DNA from: Sphingobium sp. CAP-1
Lineage (GTDB): Bacteria; Pseudomonadota; Alphaproteobacteria; Sphingomonadales; Sphingomonadaceae
Assembly (NCBI RefSeq): GCF_009720145.1
Contig: NZ_CP046253.1
Span: forward strand, 903,501-967,500
Direction of reading: 5' to 3'
Length of the DNA: 64,000 nt
The translations under genes and the position numbers were made by a program. Positions 1-8,441 of this stretch are shown here, in pieces; within the stretch, counting starts at the first letter, position 1; every line of letters starts with the position of its first letter. Under the pieces are notes generated by a model. It saw only the letters and a list, made by a program, of their open reading frames with translations. It did no database searches and was not told the origin of the DNA.

Positions 1-1
1 G

Positions 2-184
2 ACGGCCGTCGCGATGAAGATCGATACCGGCACCGTCTGGGTGAACCAGCATCTCGCGATCGACGCCAATATCCCCTTCCGCGGGGTGAAGCAGTCGGGG
101 CTGGGCGCCGAACTGGGCGAGGCGGGGCTGCTGGAATATACGCAGGCCCATATCGTCAATATCGTAGCGCTTGAGGACGCCTGA
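2..184 (+). CDS. Aldehyde dehydrogenase, C-terminal end (cut by window edge)
   Basis: Only the last 60 residues are present. They contain the C-terminal landmarks of NAD(P)-dependent aldehyde dehydrogenases: GTVWVNQHL, then PFRGVKQSGLGAELGEAGLLEY, which forms the oligomerisation and substrate-channel end of the fold. The catalytic Cys and Glu lie outside the window, so the substrate cannot be judged. A strong hairpin follows the stop codon directly, so this is probably the last gene of its operon. The family call is safe and the subfamily is not resolved. Confidence 0.85.
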   Translation, partial: TAVAMKIDTGTVWVNQHLAIDANIPFRGVKQSGLGAELGEAGLLEYTQAHIVNIVALEDA

Positions 185-221
185 CATTCGACTCTGACGC
201 CCGACTGTAGCGCTGTCGAAA

Positions 222-260
222 AGGGCCGGCGAAGCATCCCGCTTCGTCGGCCCTCTCATT
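222..260 (+). terminator. Rho-independent terminator after the aldehyde dehydrogenase
   Basis: Fourteen-base arms (222-235 and 241-254) pair with one G:T position around a 5-base loop, followed by a T-rich stretch (CTCATTTT). It lies 38 bases after the stop codon of the upstream gene. Confidence 0.65.
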
Positions 261-455
261 TTGATATTATCCGCTTTGCCGTTTCACAAATTCGGAACAT
301 TCGGTCGTGCGCCTGTCATAGCCTCACCCCAGGTGATAATCCTTATCGACACAGGAATAGGGCGTCACCCGCCACAGACGCAGCGCCCCCTTGCCAAAAA
401 TGATATATTATATCATGAATGGCGCAAGGGTGCTGCGGGGACAGGGATCAAGCTT

Positions 456-1667
456 ATGAACAGTATCGCGGGCCAGGCGCCCATCATCGGCCTGAAGGCC
501 TCTGCTTCCTCGATGGACGCGGCGAAGGCGCGGACGCGGCTGATCGCCATCGATGCGCTGCGCGGCCTTGTCATGCTGTTCATGCTGGTCGACCATGTGC
601 GCGAAACCTGGTTCCTGCATTTGCAGGTGAGCGACCCGGTCGACGCCAACACGACCGATCCCGGCCTGTTCTTCACCCGCCTGCTCTCAACCTTCTGCGC
701 GCCGACTTTCGTGGCGCTGACCGGCCTGTCGGCCTGGCTCTATGGCCAGTCGCACACAAAAGCGCAGGTATCGGAATTTCTGTTCAAGCGCGGCCTGTTC
801 CTGATCGTGCTGGAATTTACCGTGGTCGGCTATGCCTGGCCGACACAGGCGCCCGCTTTCCCGCCGACGGCGATCTGGTTGCAGGTGATCTGGGCGATCG
901 GGATCAGCATGATCGCGCTCGCCGCGCTGCTGCACCTGCCGCGCCCGGCGCAGTTTGCGGTCGGGCTGGCGATTGTCTGCCTGCACAATCTGCTCGACCC
1001 GATCCGGCTCACCGCCGACCAGCCAGGCTATGCGATCTGGGCCATCCTGCATCAGCGGTCGCTGATCGAAGTCGGCGGCATCGCGGTCAAGACCACCTAT
1101 CCGATCCTGCCATGGATCGGCGTGATCCTGCTCGGCTATGCCTGCGGGCCGTGGTTCGCGCGCGGCAGCGATCCCGCGCCGCGCATCCGGCGACTGACCA
1201 TGCTGGGCCTTGGCCTGATCATCGGCTTTGTCGTCATCCGCTATCTCAATGTCTATGGCGACAAGCCCTGGTTCGTGGCGGAAACGCCGCTGCGCACAGT
1301 GATGAGCTTTCTGGCGCTGACCAAATATCCGCCGTCGCTGCTGTTCCTGATGCCGACCATCGGCACCGGCTGCCTGCTGCTCGCCCTGTTCGAGCGGTTC
1401 GAAGGCAGCAAGGCGATGCCGCATCTGGCGCTGCTGGGTGGGGCGCCGATGTTCTATTATGTGCTGCACCTCTATGTGCTGAAGATCATCTACAATGTCG
1501 CGCTGCTGCTCTACGGACCAACCAAGGGCACGGTGTTCGGCGTCGATCATCTGCGCTGGGTGTGGATCTGGGTCTTTATCCTGATCCCCGTTCTCTATTT
1601 CCCCACCCGCTGGTTCGCGCAGCTCAAGCAGCGCCGCAAGGACATATGGTGGCTTAAATATCTCTGA
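456..1667 (+). CDS. DUF1624 / HGSNAT-type membrane acyltransferase
   Basis: Integral membrane protein of 403 residues with about ten hydrophobic segments. The N-terminal IDALRGLVMLFMLVDHVRE segment is typical of the DUF1624/heparan-alpha-glucosaminide acetyltransferase catalytic family, and its conserved Arg and His are visible. Family members are thought to transfer acyl groups across the inner membrane to sugars or similar acceptors; the acceptor here is unknown. The frame is open back to 261, but the segment before 456 is not protein-like. ATG 456 or ATG 513, just before the family core, are the credible starts. It stands alone between two terminators. Confidence 0.75.
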   Translation: MNSIAGQAPIIGLKASASSMDAAKARTRLIAIDALRGLVMLFMLVDHVRETWFLHLQVSDPVDANTTDPGLFFTRLLSTFCAPTFVALTGLSAWLYGQSHTKAQVSEFLFKRGLFLIVLEFTVVGYAWPTQAPAFPPTAIWLQVIWAIGISMIALAALLHLPRPAQFAVGLAIVCLHNLLDPIRLTADQPGYAIWAILHQRSLIEVGGIAVKTTYPILPWIGVILLGYACGPWFARGSDPAPRIRRLTMLGLGLIIGFVVIRYLNVYGDKPWFVAETPLRTVMSFLALTKYPPSLLFLMPTIGTGCLLLALFERFEGSKAMPHLALLGGAPMFYYVLHLYVLKIIYNVALLLYGPTKGTVFGVDHLRWVWIWVFILIPVLYFPTRWFAQLKQRRKDIWWLKYL

Positions 1668-1690
1668 GCGTCCTGCGTCAGGGTCGCCTG

Positions 1691-1722
1691 GGCCGCCTTC
1701 CCACCCGGAAGGCGGCCATTTT
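1691..1722 (+). terminator. Terminator of the acyltransferase gene
   Basis: Perfect 11-base arms (GGCCGCCTTCC and GGAAGGCGGCC) around a 5-base loop at 1691-1717, followed by ATTTTC. Confidence 0.65.
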
Positions 1723-1820
1723 CGGGGATTTTCGCGTTCCGCGGTCGTAAAATCGGCGCAGCATTTTCATACCGTAACGACATCGGATTCACAATTTTGC
1801 GCCGTTCAATGAGGCAAGTT

Positions 1821-1839
1821 TGACGTAATATTTCCGTCA
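1821..1839. promoter_or_regulatory. Possible operator in the TonB-receptor leader
   Basis: TGACG (1821-1825) and CGTCA (1835-1839) form a short dyad with a 9-base AT-rich spacer about 160 bases before the receptor start. A TTGACG at 1820 could be a -35 element. No clear Fur box is visible. The rest of the roughly 330 bp gap (1668-1996) shows only the terminator and an AAGGGG ribosome-binding site near 1982. Confidence 0.2.
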
Positions 1840-1996
1840 CTCAACCTAGCCTCGATACCAAGAAGAGGTGGTGAACCACTCGCGGCCCGGCCCCGATGAC
1901 AGGACAGAAGTCCGCACGGGAATAACAGAGTATCAGCCGGTCCCCCCGTTTCGCAGGACATAAGGGAACAGCGATTTTATAAGGGGTTACAGCATC

Positions 1997-4168
1997 ATGC
2001 GCACTTCATCCGCCCTACGCCTGGCTTTCATCGCCAGCACCGCCGCCATCGCCCTTTCCTCCGCCGCACGGGCGCAGGAGCCGGCCGCCAACAGCACCGA
2101 TGGCGAAATCGTCGTCACCGGCCTGAAACGCCAATATTTCGGCGATACGCCGGTCAAGGAAATCCCGCAGGCGGTCCAGTTTCTGGAAGGCAAGCTGCTC
2201 GACGACCTGAACATCACCCGGCTCGACACCGCGCTGGAACTGGCCAGCGGCGTGTCGAAGCAGAATAATTTCGGCGGCCTGTGGGACAGTTTCGCCATTC
2301 GCGGCTTTGCCGGCGATGAGAATTTCCCCAGCGGCTTCCTGGTCAACGGCTTCAATGGCGGCCGTGGCTATGGCGGCCCGCGCGACGCATCGAACGTCGA
2401 GCGGATCGAAGTGCTGAAAGGGCCGAACAGCGCGCTCTTCGGGCGCGGCGAGCCGGGCGGCACGATCAACATCGTCACCAAGAAGCCGACCTTCAAGGAA
2501 GGCGGCAGCTTCGCCGTGTCGGCCGGCAGCTGGGAAACCTATCGCGTCGAGGGCGACTATAATCTGCCGCTGAGCGACAGCGTCGCGGTGCGCATCAACG
2601 GCTCCGCCGAGGATGCCGAAAGCTTCCGCGACACGGTGGAAACGCGCAAATATACGCTGACCCCGTCCTTCCTGGCGAAGCTGTCCGAGAAGGATATCTT
2701 CACCTATGAAATGGAAGTCGTGCATCAGGAAGTGCCGTTCGAACGGGGCGTGGTGGCGATTCCGACAATCAATACCAACGGCACGATCAGCTATAATTTG
2801 GGCGCGATCCCCAATAGTCGCTTCCTGGGCAATCCCAATGACGGCCCGACCAAGGTGAATGTGTTCGGCCATCAGGCGCAATATCAGCATGATTTCAGCG
2901 ACGACTGGACGCTGATGCTGGGCGCGGGTTACAAGGACACGACGTTCAAGGGCTTTTCGAGCGATCCTGAGTTGGTCTTTAACAAGACCAATCCGCTGCT
3001 GGGCCGTCAGCGCCTCTATGCCGACGGCACGACCCTGTCGCGCCAGCGTCGCTATCGCGACTATAGCACCACCCATATGGTGTTCCGTGGCGAAATCAGC
3101 GGCAAACTGGAAACCGGATCGATCGTCCACAATATCCGCATCGGCGCGGATTGGGACAAGTTCAAGATCAAGACGTTCCAGACCCGTTATCGTCCCAGCG
3201 CGGCGGACCAGAGCTATGCGATCGACATTTTCGATCCCGACTATGATATCGTCGCGCCGACGCCCACCACCGTTATCCAGAATGCGACCGAAATCCAGGA
3301 AGCCTGGGGTGTCTATGCCCAAGACCAGATCGAGATCACCGAACAGTTCAAGGTCCGGTTCGGTGGCCGCTATGACGATTTCAGCCAGGACATCGACCTG
3401 CGTGTGAACGGCACCAACCCACGCGCATCCTACACCAAGTTCAGCCCGATGGCCGGTCTGGTGTTCGAACCGACCCGCAGCCTGTCCTTCTATGCCAGCT
3501 ACGGCAAGGGCTTCCGCCCGAACAGCGGCGTCGGGTTCGATGGCCAGCCGTTCGCGCCGGAAACCAGCAAATCCTATGAAGTCGGCGCGAAGTTCGTGAC
3601 CACCGATGGTCGCCTGACCAGCACCCTGTCCCTCTACAAGATGAAGAAGGACAATGTACTGACCACCGACCCGGCCAATGCAGGCTTCTCCAAGCCGGTT
3701 GGCGCAGCCGATAGCCAAGGCGTGGAATTCGACGTGAACGCCAAGCTGCCGGCCGGGTTCGAGCTGTTCCTGACCTATGCCTATACCGATGCCGGCTGGG
3801 CCACCAATGCGCTTGATCCCAATTTCGCTGCGCCAATCCGCAAGGGCGACCCGCTGATCAATATTCCCAAGCATCAGGGCAACGCCCTGCTGTTCAAGAA
3901 TTTCTCGATCGGTGAGCATGAGGCGATGCTGGGTGCGGGCGTGACGCATGTGGGCCGCCGTCTGGGCGAAACCGCGACGACCTTCTTCCTGCCGAGCTAC
4001 ACCATCGCCAAGGTGATGGGGTCGTTCAACATCACCGAACAGATCAAGATTTCGGCCGATGTGAACAACCTGTTCAACAAGAAATATTACGCCAGTTCCT
4101 ATGCCGCTTTGTGGGTCCAGCCGGGTACGCCGCGTCAATATTCAGTGCGGGCGAGCTTCACCTTCTAA
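1997..4168 (+). CDS. TonB-dependent siderophore receptor
   Basis: Outer-membrane receptor of 723 residues, normal for the FhuA/FecA-like class. Residues 1-26 are a signal peptide ending at ARAQE. EIVVTG at about residue 36 looks like the TonB box. The plug domain carries RIEVLKGPNSALFGRGEPGG and NIVTKKP, wording typical of ferric-siderophore receptors. The C-terminus ends in the aromatic beta-strand YSVRASFTF needed for barrel insertion. It probably imports a ferric siderophore using TonB/ExbBD energy. The PepSY membrane protein immediately downstream is a usual partner of iron receptors. The start follows AAGGGG by a good distance. Ligand not predictable. Confidence 0.92.
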   Translation: MRTSSALRLAFIASTAAIALSSAARAQEPAANSTDGEIVVTGLKRQYFGDTPVKEIPQAVQFLEGKLLDDLNITRLDTALELASGVSKQNNFGGLWDSFAIRGFAGDENFPSGFLVNGFNGGRGYGGPRDASNVERIEVLKGPNSALFGRGEPGGTINIVTKKPTFKEGGSFAVSAGSWETYRVEGDYNLPLSDSVAVRINGSAEDAESFRDTVETRKYTLTPSFLAKLSEKDIFTYEMEVVHQEVPFERGVVAIPTINTNGTISYNLGAIPNSRFLGNPNDGPTKVNVFGHQAQYQHDFSDDWTLMLGAGYKDTTFKGFSSDPELVFNKTNPLLGRQRLYADGTTLSRQRRYRDYSTTHMVFRGEISGKLETGSIVHNIRIGADWDKFKIKTFQTRYRPSAADQSYAIDIFDPDYDIVAPTPTTVIQNATEIQEAWGVYAQDQIEITEQFKVRFGGRYDDFSQDIDLRVNGTNPRASYTKFSPMAGLVFEPTRSLSFYASYGKGFRPNSGVGFDGQPFAPETSKSYEVGAKFVTTDGRLTSTLSLYKMKKDNVLTTDPANAGFSKPVGAADSQGVEFDVNAKLPAGFELFLTYAYTDAGWATNALDPNFAAPIRKGDPLINIPKHQGNALLFKNFSIGEHEAMLGAGVTHVGRRLGETATTFFLPSYTIAKVMGSFNITEQIKISADVNNLFNKKYYASSYAALWVQPGTPRQYSVRASFTF

Positions 4169-4204
4169 GAACCTCGATAATCGGGACGTTGCCCCGTCCC
4201 GATC

Positions 4205-4257
4205 GGCCGCCAGCGTCCCTCCCTCCAAGCTCCGGGACGCTGGCGGCCTTTTCTTTT
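4205..4257 (+). terminator. Strong rho-independent terminator after the TonB receptor
   Basis: Perfect 15-base arms, 4205-4219 and 4234-4248, with a 14-base loop and the tail TTTTCTTTT. It lies between the receptor and the PepSY gene, so the PepSY gene depends on read-through or its own promoter. Confidence 0.75.
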
Positions 4258-4279
4258 CGTCGCTGAGCGAGGCACTTGC

Positions 4280-5320
4280 ATGACCCGGCCGATATGGCTC
4301 CGCATCCACCGCGTCCTTGGCCTGACCATGGCGGCTTTCCTGCTGATGCAGGCGCTGACCGGCGCGCTGCTGCTCTATCGTGGGCCGGCGGCGCGGCTGA
4401 TCGATCCGGCCGGCATGACCAGCGCCGCGAACGGGCCGGTCATCGCCGCCGGTGAAGCAGCGGCGCGGGCCGCCCGCGCCCTGCCCGGCTATCATGTCAC
4501 CCGCCTGTTCGCGCCCGACATAGACGGCGCGACCTGGTTTGCGCAATTGCGCGACGCCGACGGTCGGGCCGCCTATGCCTCGGTCGATCCGGCCGGCGGC
4601 GCGGTGTTGCGCGCGGGCGGCCTGTTCGCTTTCCCGGTCGAAGCGGCGTTGCAGATTCATTATCGGTTGATGGCGGGCAAGGCGGGCATGGCGGTGGTCG
4701 CGCTCAACGCGCTGGCGCTGCTGACGATGGCGGTGAGCGGCCTGTGTTTCTGGTGGCCCAAACGCCATTTCGCCAAGGCGCTGACGATCCGCTGGACGCT
4801 CAAGCCCCGGCTGGTGCTGCGGCAGGCGCATCGCACCGCCGGCGTGGTGGCGGCGGCCTTTCTGATCCTGCTGGCCGGCACCGGATTGCTGCTGATCGTC
4901 CCCGAACTGACGGATGGCAGCGCGGCGGCCCGCCTTGTCGCCGCGCCCGCCACCGCGATCGATCAAAGCCTGCTATTGGCGCAGAGCGCCTTTCCCGACG
5001 CCGCCTTACGCGACCTGCGGATCGATGGCGACCGGATCATCGTCAATTTCGCCGCGCCGGAGCGCAACGCGCGCGCCGTCCATCGCGCCATCGTCACCCT
5101 CGCCCGGCCGCATATCGTCAGCGCGACCCGCGCGCAGCATAATGGCGCGCTGTGGATGATCGTGCTGCCGATCCATGCCGGCGACGCAATCGGCGCGATT
5201 GGCCCGGCGCTACTGATGCTGGTCGCGCTGACGCTGGCGGCGCTTTCTATTTCCGGCCCGATCATGTGGTGGCAGGCTGCCGCCCAGCGTCGCCGCCCCG
5301 CCCGAAAGGCACTTGCATGA
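4280..5320 (+). CDS. PepSY-associated TM protein (PiuB-type)
   Basis: Inner-membrane protein of 346 residues. An N-terminal membrane helix (residues about 11-35, starting WLRIHRVLGLTMAAFLL) is followed by a periplasmic PepSY-like region, then three more hydrophobic segments near residues 140-160, 190-215 and 300-335. This is the PepSY_TM layout of proteins that sit next to ferric-siderophore receptors and are suspected to act in periplasmic iron release or reduction. The His-containing helices (WLRIHRVLG, LRQAHRTAGV) recall the haem-coordinating helices proposed for some members. Its stop overlaps the start of the next gene (ATGA). Confidence 0.8.
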   Translation: MTRPIWLRIHRVLGLTMAAFLLMQALTGALLLYRGPAARLIDPAGMTSAANGPVIAAGEAAARAARALPGYHVTRLFAPDIDGATWFAQLRDADGRAAYASVDPAGGAVLRAGGLFAFPVEAALQIHYRLMAGKAGMAVVALNALALLTMAVSGLCFWWPKRHFAKALTIRWTLKPRLVLRQAHRTAGVVAAAFLILLAGTGLLLIVPELTDGSAAARLVAAPATAIDQSLLLAQSAFPDAALRDLRIDGDRIIVNFAAPERNARAVHRAIVTLARPHIVSATRAQHNGALWMIVLPIHAGDAIGAIGPALLMLVALTLAALSISGPIMWWQAAAQRRRPARKALA

Positions 5321-6243
5321 CTTTGCTCTACACGTCCGATCCGGCGCGCGGCCGCATCTGGCGCGCAATTTTCGCGGCCGAAGCCGCCGATATCGAATTT
5401 GTCGATCCTTCCCAGCCGTATGACCCGGCGACGATCCGCTATCTCGCCGCCTGGGCGCCATCGGCTGAACTGATCGCCAGCCTGCCCAGGCTGGAAATCC
5501 TCTTTTCGATCGGCGCTGGGATCGACCAGTTCGATATGAGCGCCCTGCCGCCGCATGTCCGCGTGGTCCGCATGATCGAGCCGGGCATCGCGGCGGGGAT
5601 GGTGGAATATGTGACGATGGCGGTGCTGGCGCTGCACCGGAACCTGATCGACTATCGCGAGGCGCAGAAAGAGGCGCGCTGGGCGCCGATCAAGCTGGTG
5701 CCGGCGGGCGAGCGGCGGATCGGCGTGATGGGCCTGGGCAATCTGGGGCAGGCGGTGCTGGGCGCGCTCGCCCCGTTTGGCTTTGCGCTGTCGGGATGGA
5801 GCCGTTCGCCGCGCAGCATCGCGGGCGTGACCTGCCATGCCGGCGAGGCGGCATTGCCCGATTTCCTGGCGGGCTGCGATATCCTCATCTGCCTCCTGCC
5901 GCTGACCGAGGAGACGCGCGGCATTTTGTGCCGGCAAACCCTGTCGCAACTGCCGCATGGCGCGGCTCTCGTCAATGTCGGGCGGGGTGGGCATCTGGTG
6001 GAGCAGGATCTGCTGTCCCTGCTCGATGAACAGCATCTGTCGGGCGCGATGCTGGACGTGACCGACCCCGAACCGCTGCCCGCCGATCACCCTTTCTGGG
6101 CGCATCCGCGCATCATCATCACCCCCCATATCGCCAGCATGACCCGCGCGGACAGCGCCGCGCGCGCGCTGATCGCCAATATCCGCCGCTATGAGGCGGG
6201 CGAACCGCTGGACGGCGAAGTCGCCCGCAACCGGGGCTATTGA
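5317..6243 (+). CDS. D-isomer 2-hydroxyacid dehydrogenase (GhrA-like)
   Basis: Protein of 308 residues matching glyoxylate/hydroxypyruvate reductase A. The NAD(P)-binding loop is RIGVMGLGNLGQAVLGAL (residues about 130-147). The catalytic Arg is in VNVGRGG, the acidic residue in DVTDPEPLP, and the catalytic His in TPHIASMTR. The expected reaction is NAD(P)H-dependent reduction of glyoxylate, hydroxypyruvate or a related 2-oxoacid. Start at ATG 5317, overlapping the PepSY stop codon. The translational coupling to an iron-uptake gene is unexplained functionally. Confidence 0.85.
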   Translation: MTLLYTSDPARGRIWRAIFAAEAADIEFVDPSQPYDPATIRYLAAWAPSAELIASLPRLEILFSIGAGIDQFDMSALPPHVRVVRMIEPGIAAGMVEYVTMAVLALHRNLIDYREAQKEARWAPIKLVPAGERRIGVMGLGNLGQAVLGALAPFGFALSGWSRSPRSIAGVTCHAGEAALPDFLAGCDILICLLPLTEETRGILCRQTLSQLPHGAALVNVGRGGHLVEQDLLSLLDEQHLSGAMLDVTDPEPLPADHPFWAHPRIIITPHIASMTRADSAARALIANIRRYEAGEPLDGEVARNRGY

Positions 6244-6481
6244 GGCGGCAATATTCCATGCCGCTCTCCGCGCTGGAGAGTCCTGTTTGGCTCGGCCCGA
6301 ACGACCCGATTGCCACCCCTGCCAGGGCGCGGCAAACTATGCCGAAAGGATCGCGATAAAGCCGTGAATCTGCCCCCCGACCCGAAGCAATCGGCCGCAT
6401 GTTCCGGCCCCGTCATGTCGTAATGCTCTCGTCAAACAGCTTATCAAGCTACCTGTAGAATCTGCAAAGGACGCTCCGCCG

Positions 6482-7150
6482 ATGCCCAATTTCCGGCCCA
6501 AATATATCAGCTTCGACTGCTATGGCACGCTGACCCGTTTCCGCATGACCGAGATGGCGACCGCCTTCATGGCCGATCGCATCGCGGCGGAAAATCTGCC
6601 CGCCTTCTGCAAGGACTGGAGCGCCTATCGCTTCGATCAGGTGATGGGTCCGTGGGAACCCTATCAGGAGATCATCCGCAACTCGCTGCGCCGCACCTGC
6701 CAGAAATGGGGCGTCGCCTATAATGAGGCGGACGCCGACGCGGTCTATGCCGCCGTGCCGACATGGGGTCCGCATGACGATGTCGCTGGCGGCCTGAGCA
6801 AGATCGGCGACAAGATCCCGCTCGTCATCCTGTCCAACGCGATGAACGACCAGATCCATCATAATGTCGCGATGCTGGGCGCGCCCTTCCACGCGGTCTA
6901 TACTGCGCAGATGGCGCAGGCCTACAAGCCCCGGATGCAGGCGTTCGAATATATGTTCGACCAGCTCGGCGCGAAGCCCGAAGAGATGATGCACGTGTCG
7001 TCCAGCTTCCGCTATGACCAGAATACCGCCACCGACCTGCATTTCGGCTGTCGCGTGTTCGTGGGTCGCGGGCATGAGCCGTCCAACGCCTTCTATCGCG
7101 ACGTGGAAATCCCCCATATCGGCGCGCTGCCGGCGGTGGTGGGGCTGTAA
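6482..7150 (+). CDS. HAD-superfamily hydrolase, haloacid dehalogenase type II-like
   Basis: Protein of 222 residues. Motif I is SFDCYGTLTRF with nucleophilic Asp12, motif II is VILSNAM, and motif III is the Lys in AYKPRMQAFEYM. The order and spacing fit the L-2-haloacid dehalogenase (type II) subfamily. Motif IV is unusual (HVSSSFRYD, where many members have SSNxxD), so real dehalogenase activity is uncertain. It is the first gene of the amine-catabolism block, 7 bases before the FAD oxidase. The 238-base gap before it (6244-6481) shows no clear feature. Confidence 0.75.
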   Translation: MPNFRPKYISFDCYGTLTRFRMTEMATAFMADRIAAENLPAFCKDWSAYRFDQVMGPWEPYQEIIRNSLRRTCQKWGVAYNEADADAVYAAVPTWGPHDDVAGGLSKIGDKIPLVILSNAMNDQIHHNVAMLGAPFHAVYTAQMAQAYKPRMQAFEYMFDQLGAKPEEMMHVSSSFRYDQNTATDLHFGCRVFVGRGHEPSNAFYRDVEIPHIGALPAVVGL

Positions 7151-7157
7151 GCGCGCG

Positions 7158-8441
7158 ATGACGGCTCCCTCCCTCTCCTACTGGCTGGCCAGCGCCCCCG
7201 CCTTCACCGGCGGGCGCCAGGGCGGCGTCGAGGGCAAGGTGGACGTTGCCATCATCGGCGGCGGCTTCACCGGGCTGTCGGCGGCGCTGACGCTGGCGCA
7301 GCAAGGCGCTTCAGTAACACTGCTGGAACAGGGACGGGTGGCTGGCGAGGCTTCGGGACGCAATGGGGGTCAGTGCAATAATGGCACGGCCCATGATTAT
7401 GGCGCATTGTCCGCGCGGTTCGGCAAGGACATCGCCAAAGCCTATTATCGCGTCCATTGCGATGCGGTGGATATGGTCGAACGGATCGTGACGGCGGAGG
7501 GCATCGACTGCGCCTTTCGCCGCTGCGGCCGGGTGAAGCTGGCGGCGAAACCCGCCCATTATGACAAGCTGGTCCGCGCGCATGACCTGCTGCGCGCGGA
7601 GGTGGACGACAATGTCCGGCTGGTGCCGCCGGAGCGTATCCGCGACGAAGTCGGATCGGACGCCTTTCATGGCGCACTCATTCAGACGACCAGCGCGCAG
7701 TTGCACCCCGCACGCTTCGGCGTCGGTCTGGCCGAAGCGGCGGCGCGGGCGGGTGCGCAGATTTTCGAGCAGGCCGAAGTGACCGGCATGGACAAGGTGG
7801 CCGGCGGCTGGAAAGTGACGACGCCCAGGGGGCAGGTGACGGCCAGCCAGATATTGGTCGCGACCGGCGGCGCGCCGGCGGCCGCGCCCTTCGGCTTCTT
7901 CCGGCGGCGGATCGTGTCGGTCGGCAGCTTCATCATCGCCACCGATCCGCTGGACGATGCGCTGATCGACAGGCTGCTGCCGGGCCGGCGCAATTATGTG
8001 ACCAGCAAGAATATCGGCAATTATTTCCGCCTCGCCCCCGACAATCGCCTGATCTTCGGCGGGCGGGCGCGTTTCGCGATCAGCGATCCGCGATCCGACG
8101 AGAAAAGCGGGCGCATATTGGAGCAGGTGATGGGCGAGATGTTCCCGGCGCTGAAGGGCGTGGGCATTTCCCATGTCTGGGGCGGGATGGTCGACCTGAC
8201 CGCCGACCGGCTGCCGCGCGCGGGCGAGCAGGACGGGATTTTCTATTCGATGGGCTATAGCGGCCATGGCGTGCAGATGGCGACCTATATGGGGCAGGCC
8301 ATGGCGCGGGTGATGCAGGGCGACGCAGCCGCCAATCCGTGGCGCGATCTCGATTGGCCGAGCGTGCCGGGGCATTTCGGCAAGCCCTGGTTCCTGCCGC
8401 TGGTCGGCCTGTGGTATAAATGGCAGGATCTGATCCATTGA
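7158..8441 (+). CDS. FAD-dependent amine oxidase, PuuB/DadA family
   Basis: Protein of 427 residues with the dinucleotide-binding sequence DVAIIGGGFTGLSAALTLAQ near residue 28 and GEASGRNGGQCNN, typical of gamma-glutamylputrescine oxidase and other DAO-family enzymes. The C-terminal GIFYSMGYSGHGVQMATY motif is the second FAD-contact region. It probably oxidises a secondary or N-acylated amine to the aldehyde with release of ammonia or an amine. The adjacent aldehyde dehydrogenases could take the product further. Start ATG 7158 is 8 bases after the HAD gene. Confidence 0.8.
   Translation: MTAPSLSYWLASAPAFTGGRQGGVEGKVDVAIIGGGFTGLSAALTLAQQGASVTLLEQGRVAGEASGRNGGQCNNGTAHDYGALSARFGKDIAKAYYRVHCDAVDMVERIVTAEGIDCAFRRCGRVKLAAKPAHYDKLVRAHDLLRAEVDDNVRLVPPERIRDEVGSDAFHGALIQTTSAQLHPARFGVGLAEAAARAGAQIFEQAEVTGMDKVAGGWKVTTPRGQVTASQILVATGGAPAAAPFGFFRRRIVSVGSFIIATDPLDDALIDRLLPGRRNYVTSKNIGNYFRLAPDNRLIFGGRARFAISDPRSDEKSGRILEQVMGEMFPALKGVGISHVWGGMVDLTADRLPRAGEQDGIFYSMGYSGHGVQMATYMGQAMARVMQGDAAANPWRDLDWPSVPGHFGKPWFLPLVGLWYKWQDLIH

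Noticed and set aside
2015..4138. Long open frame on the minus strand opposite the TonB receptor
   Set aside because: It mirrors the codon positions of the receptor gene in GC-rich DNA, has no recognisable domain and is rich in Arg/Gly/Ala as shadow frames are.
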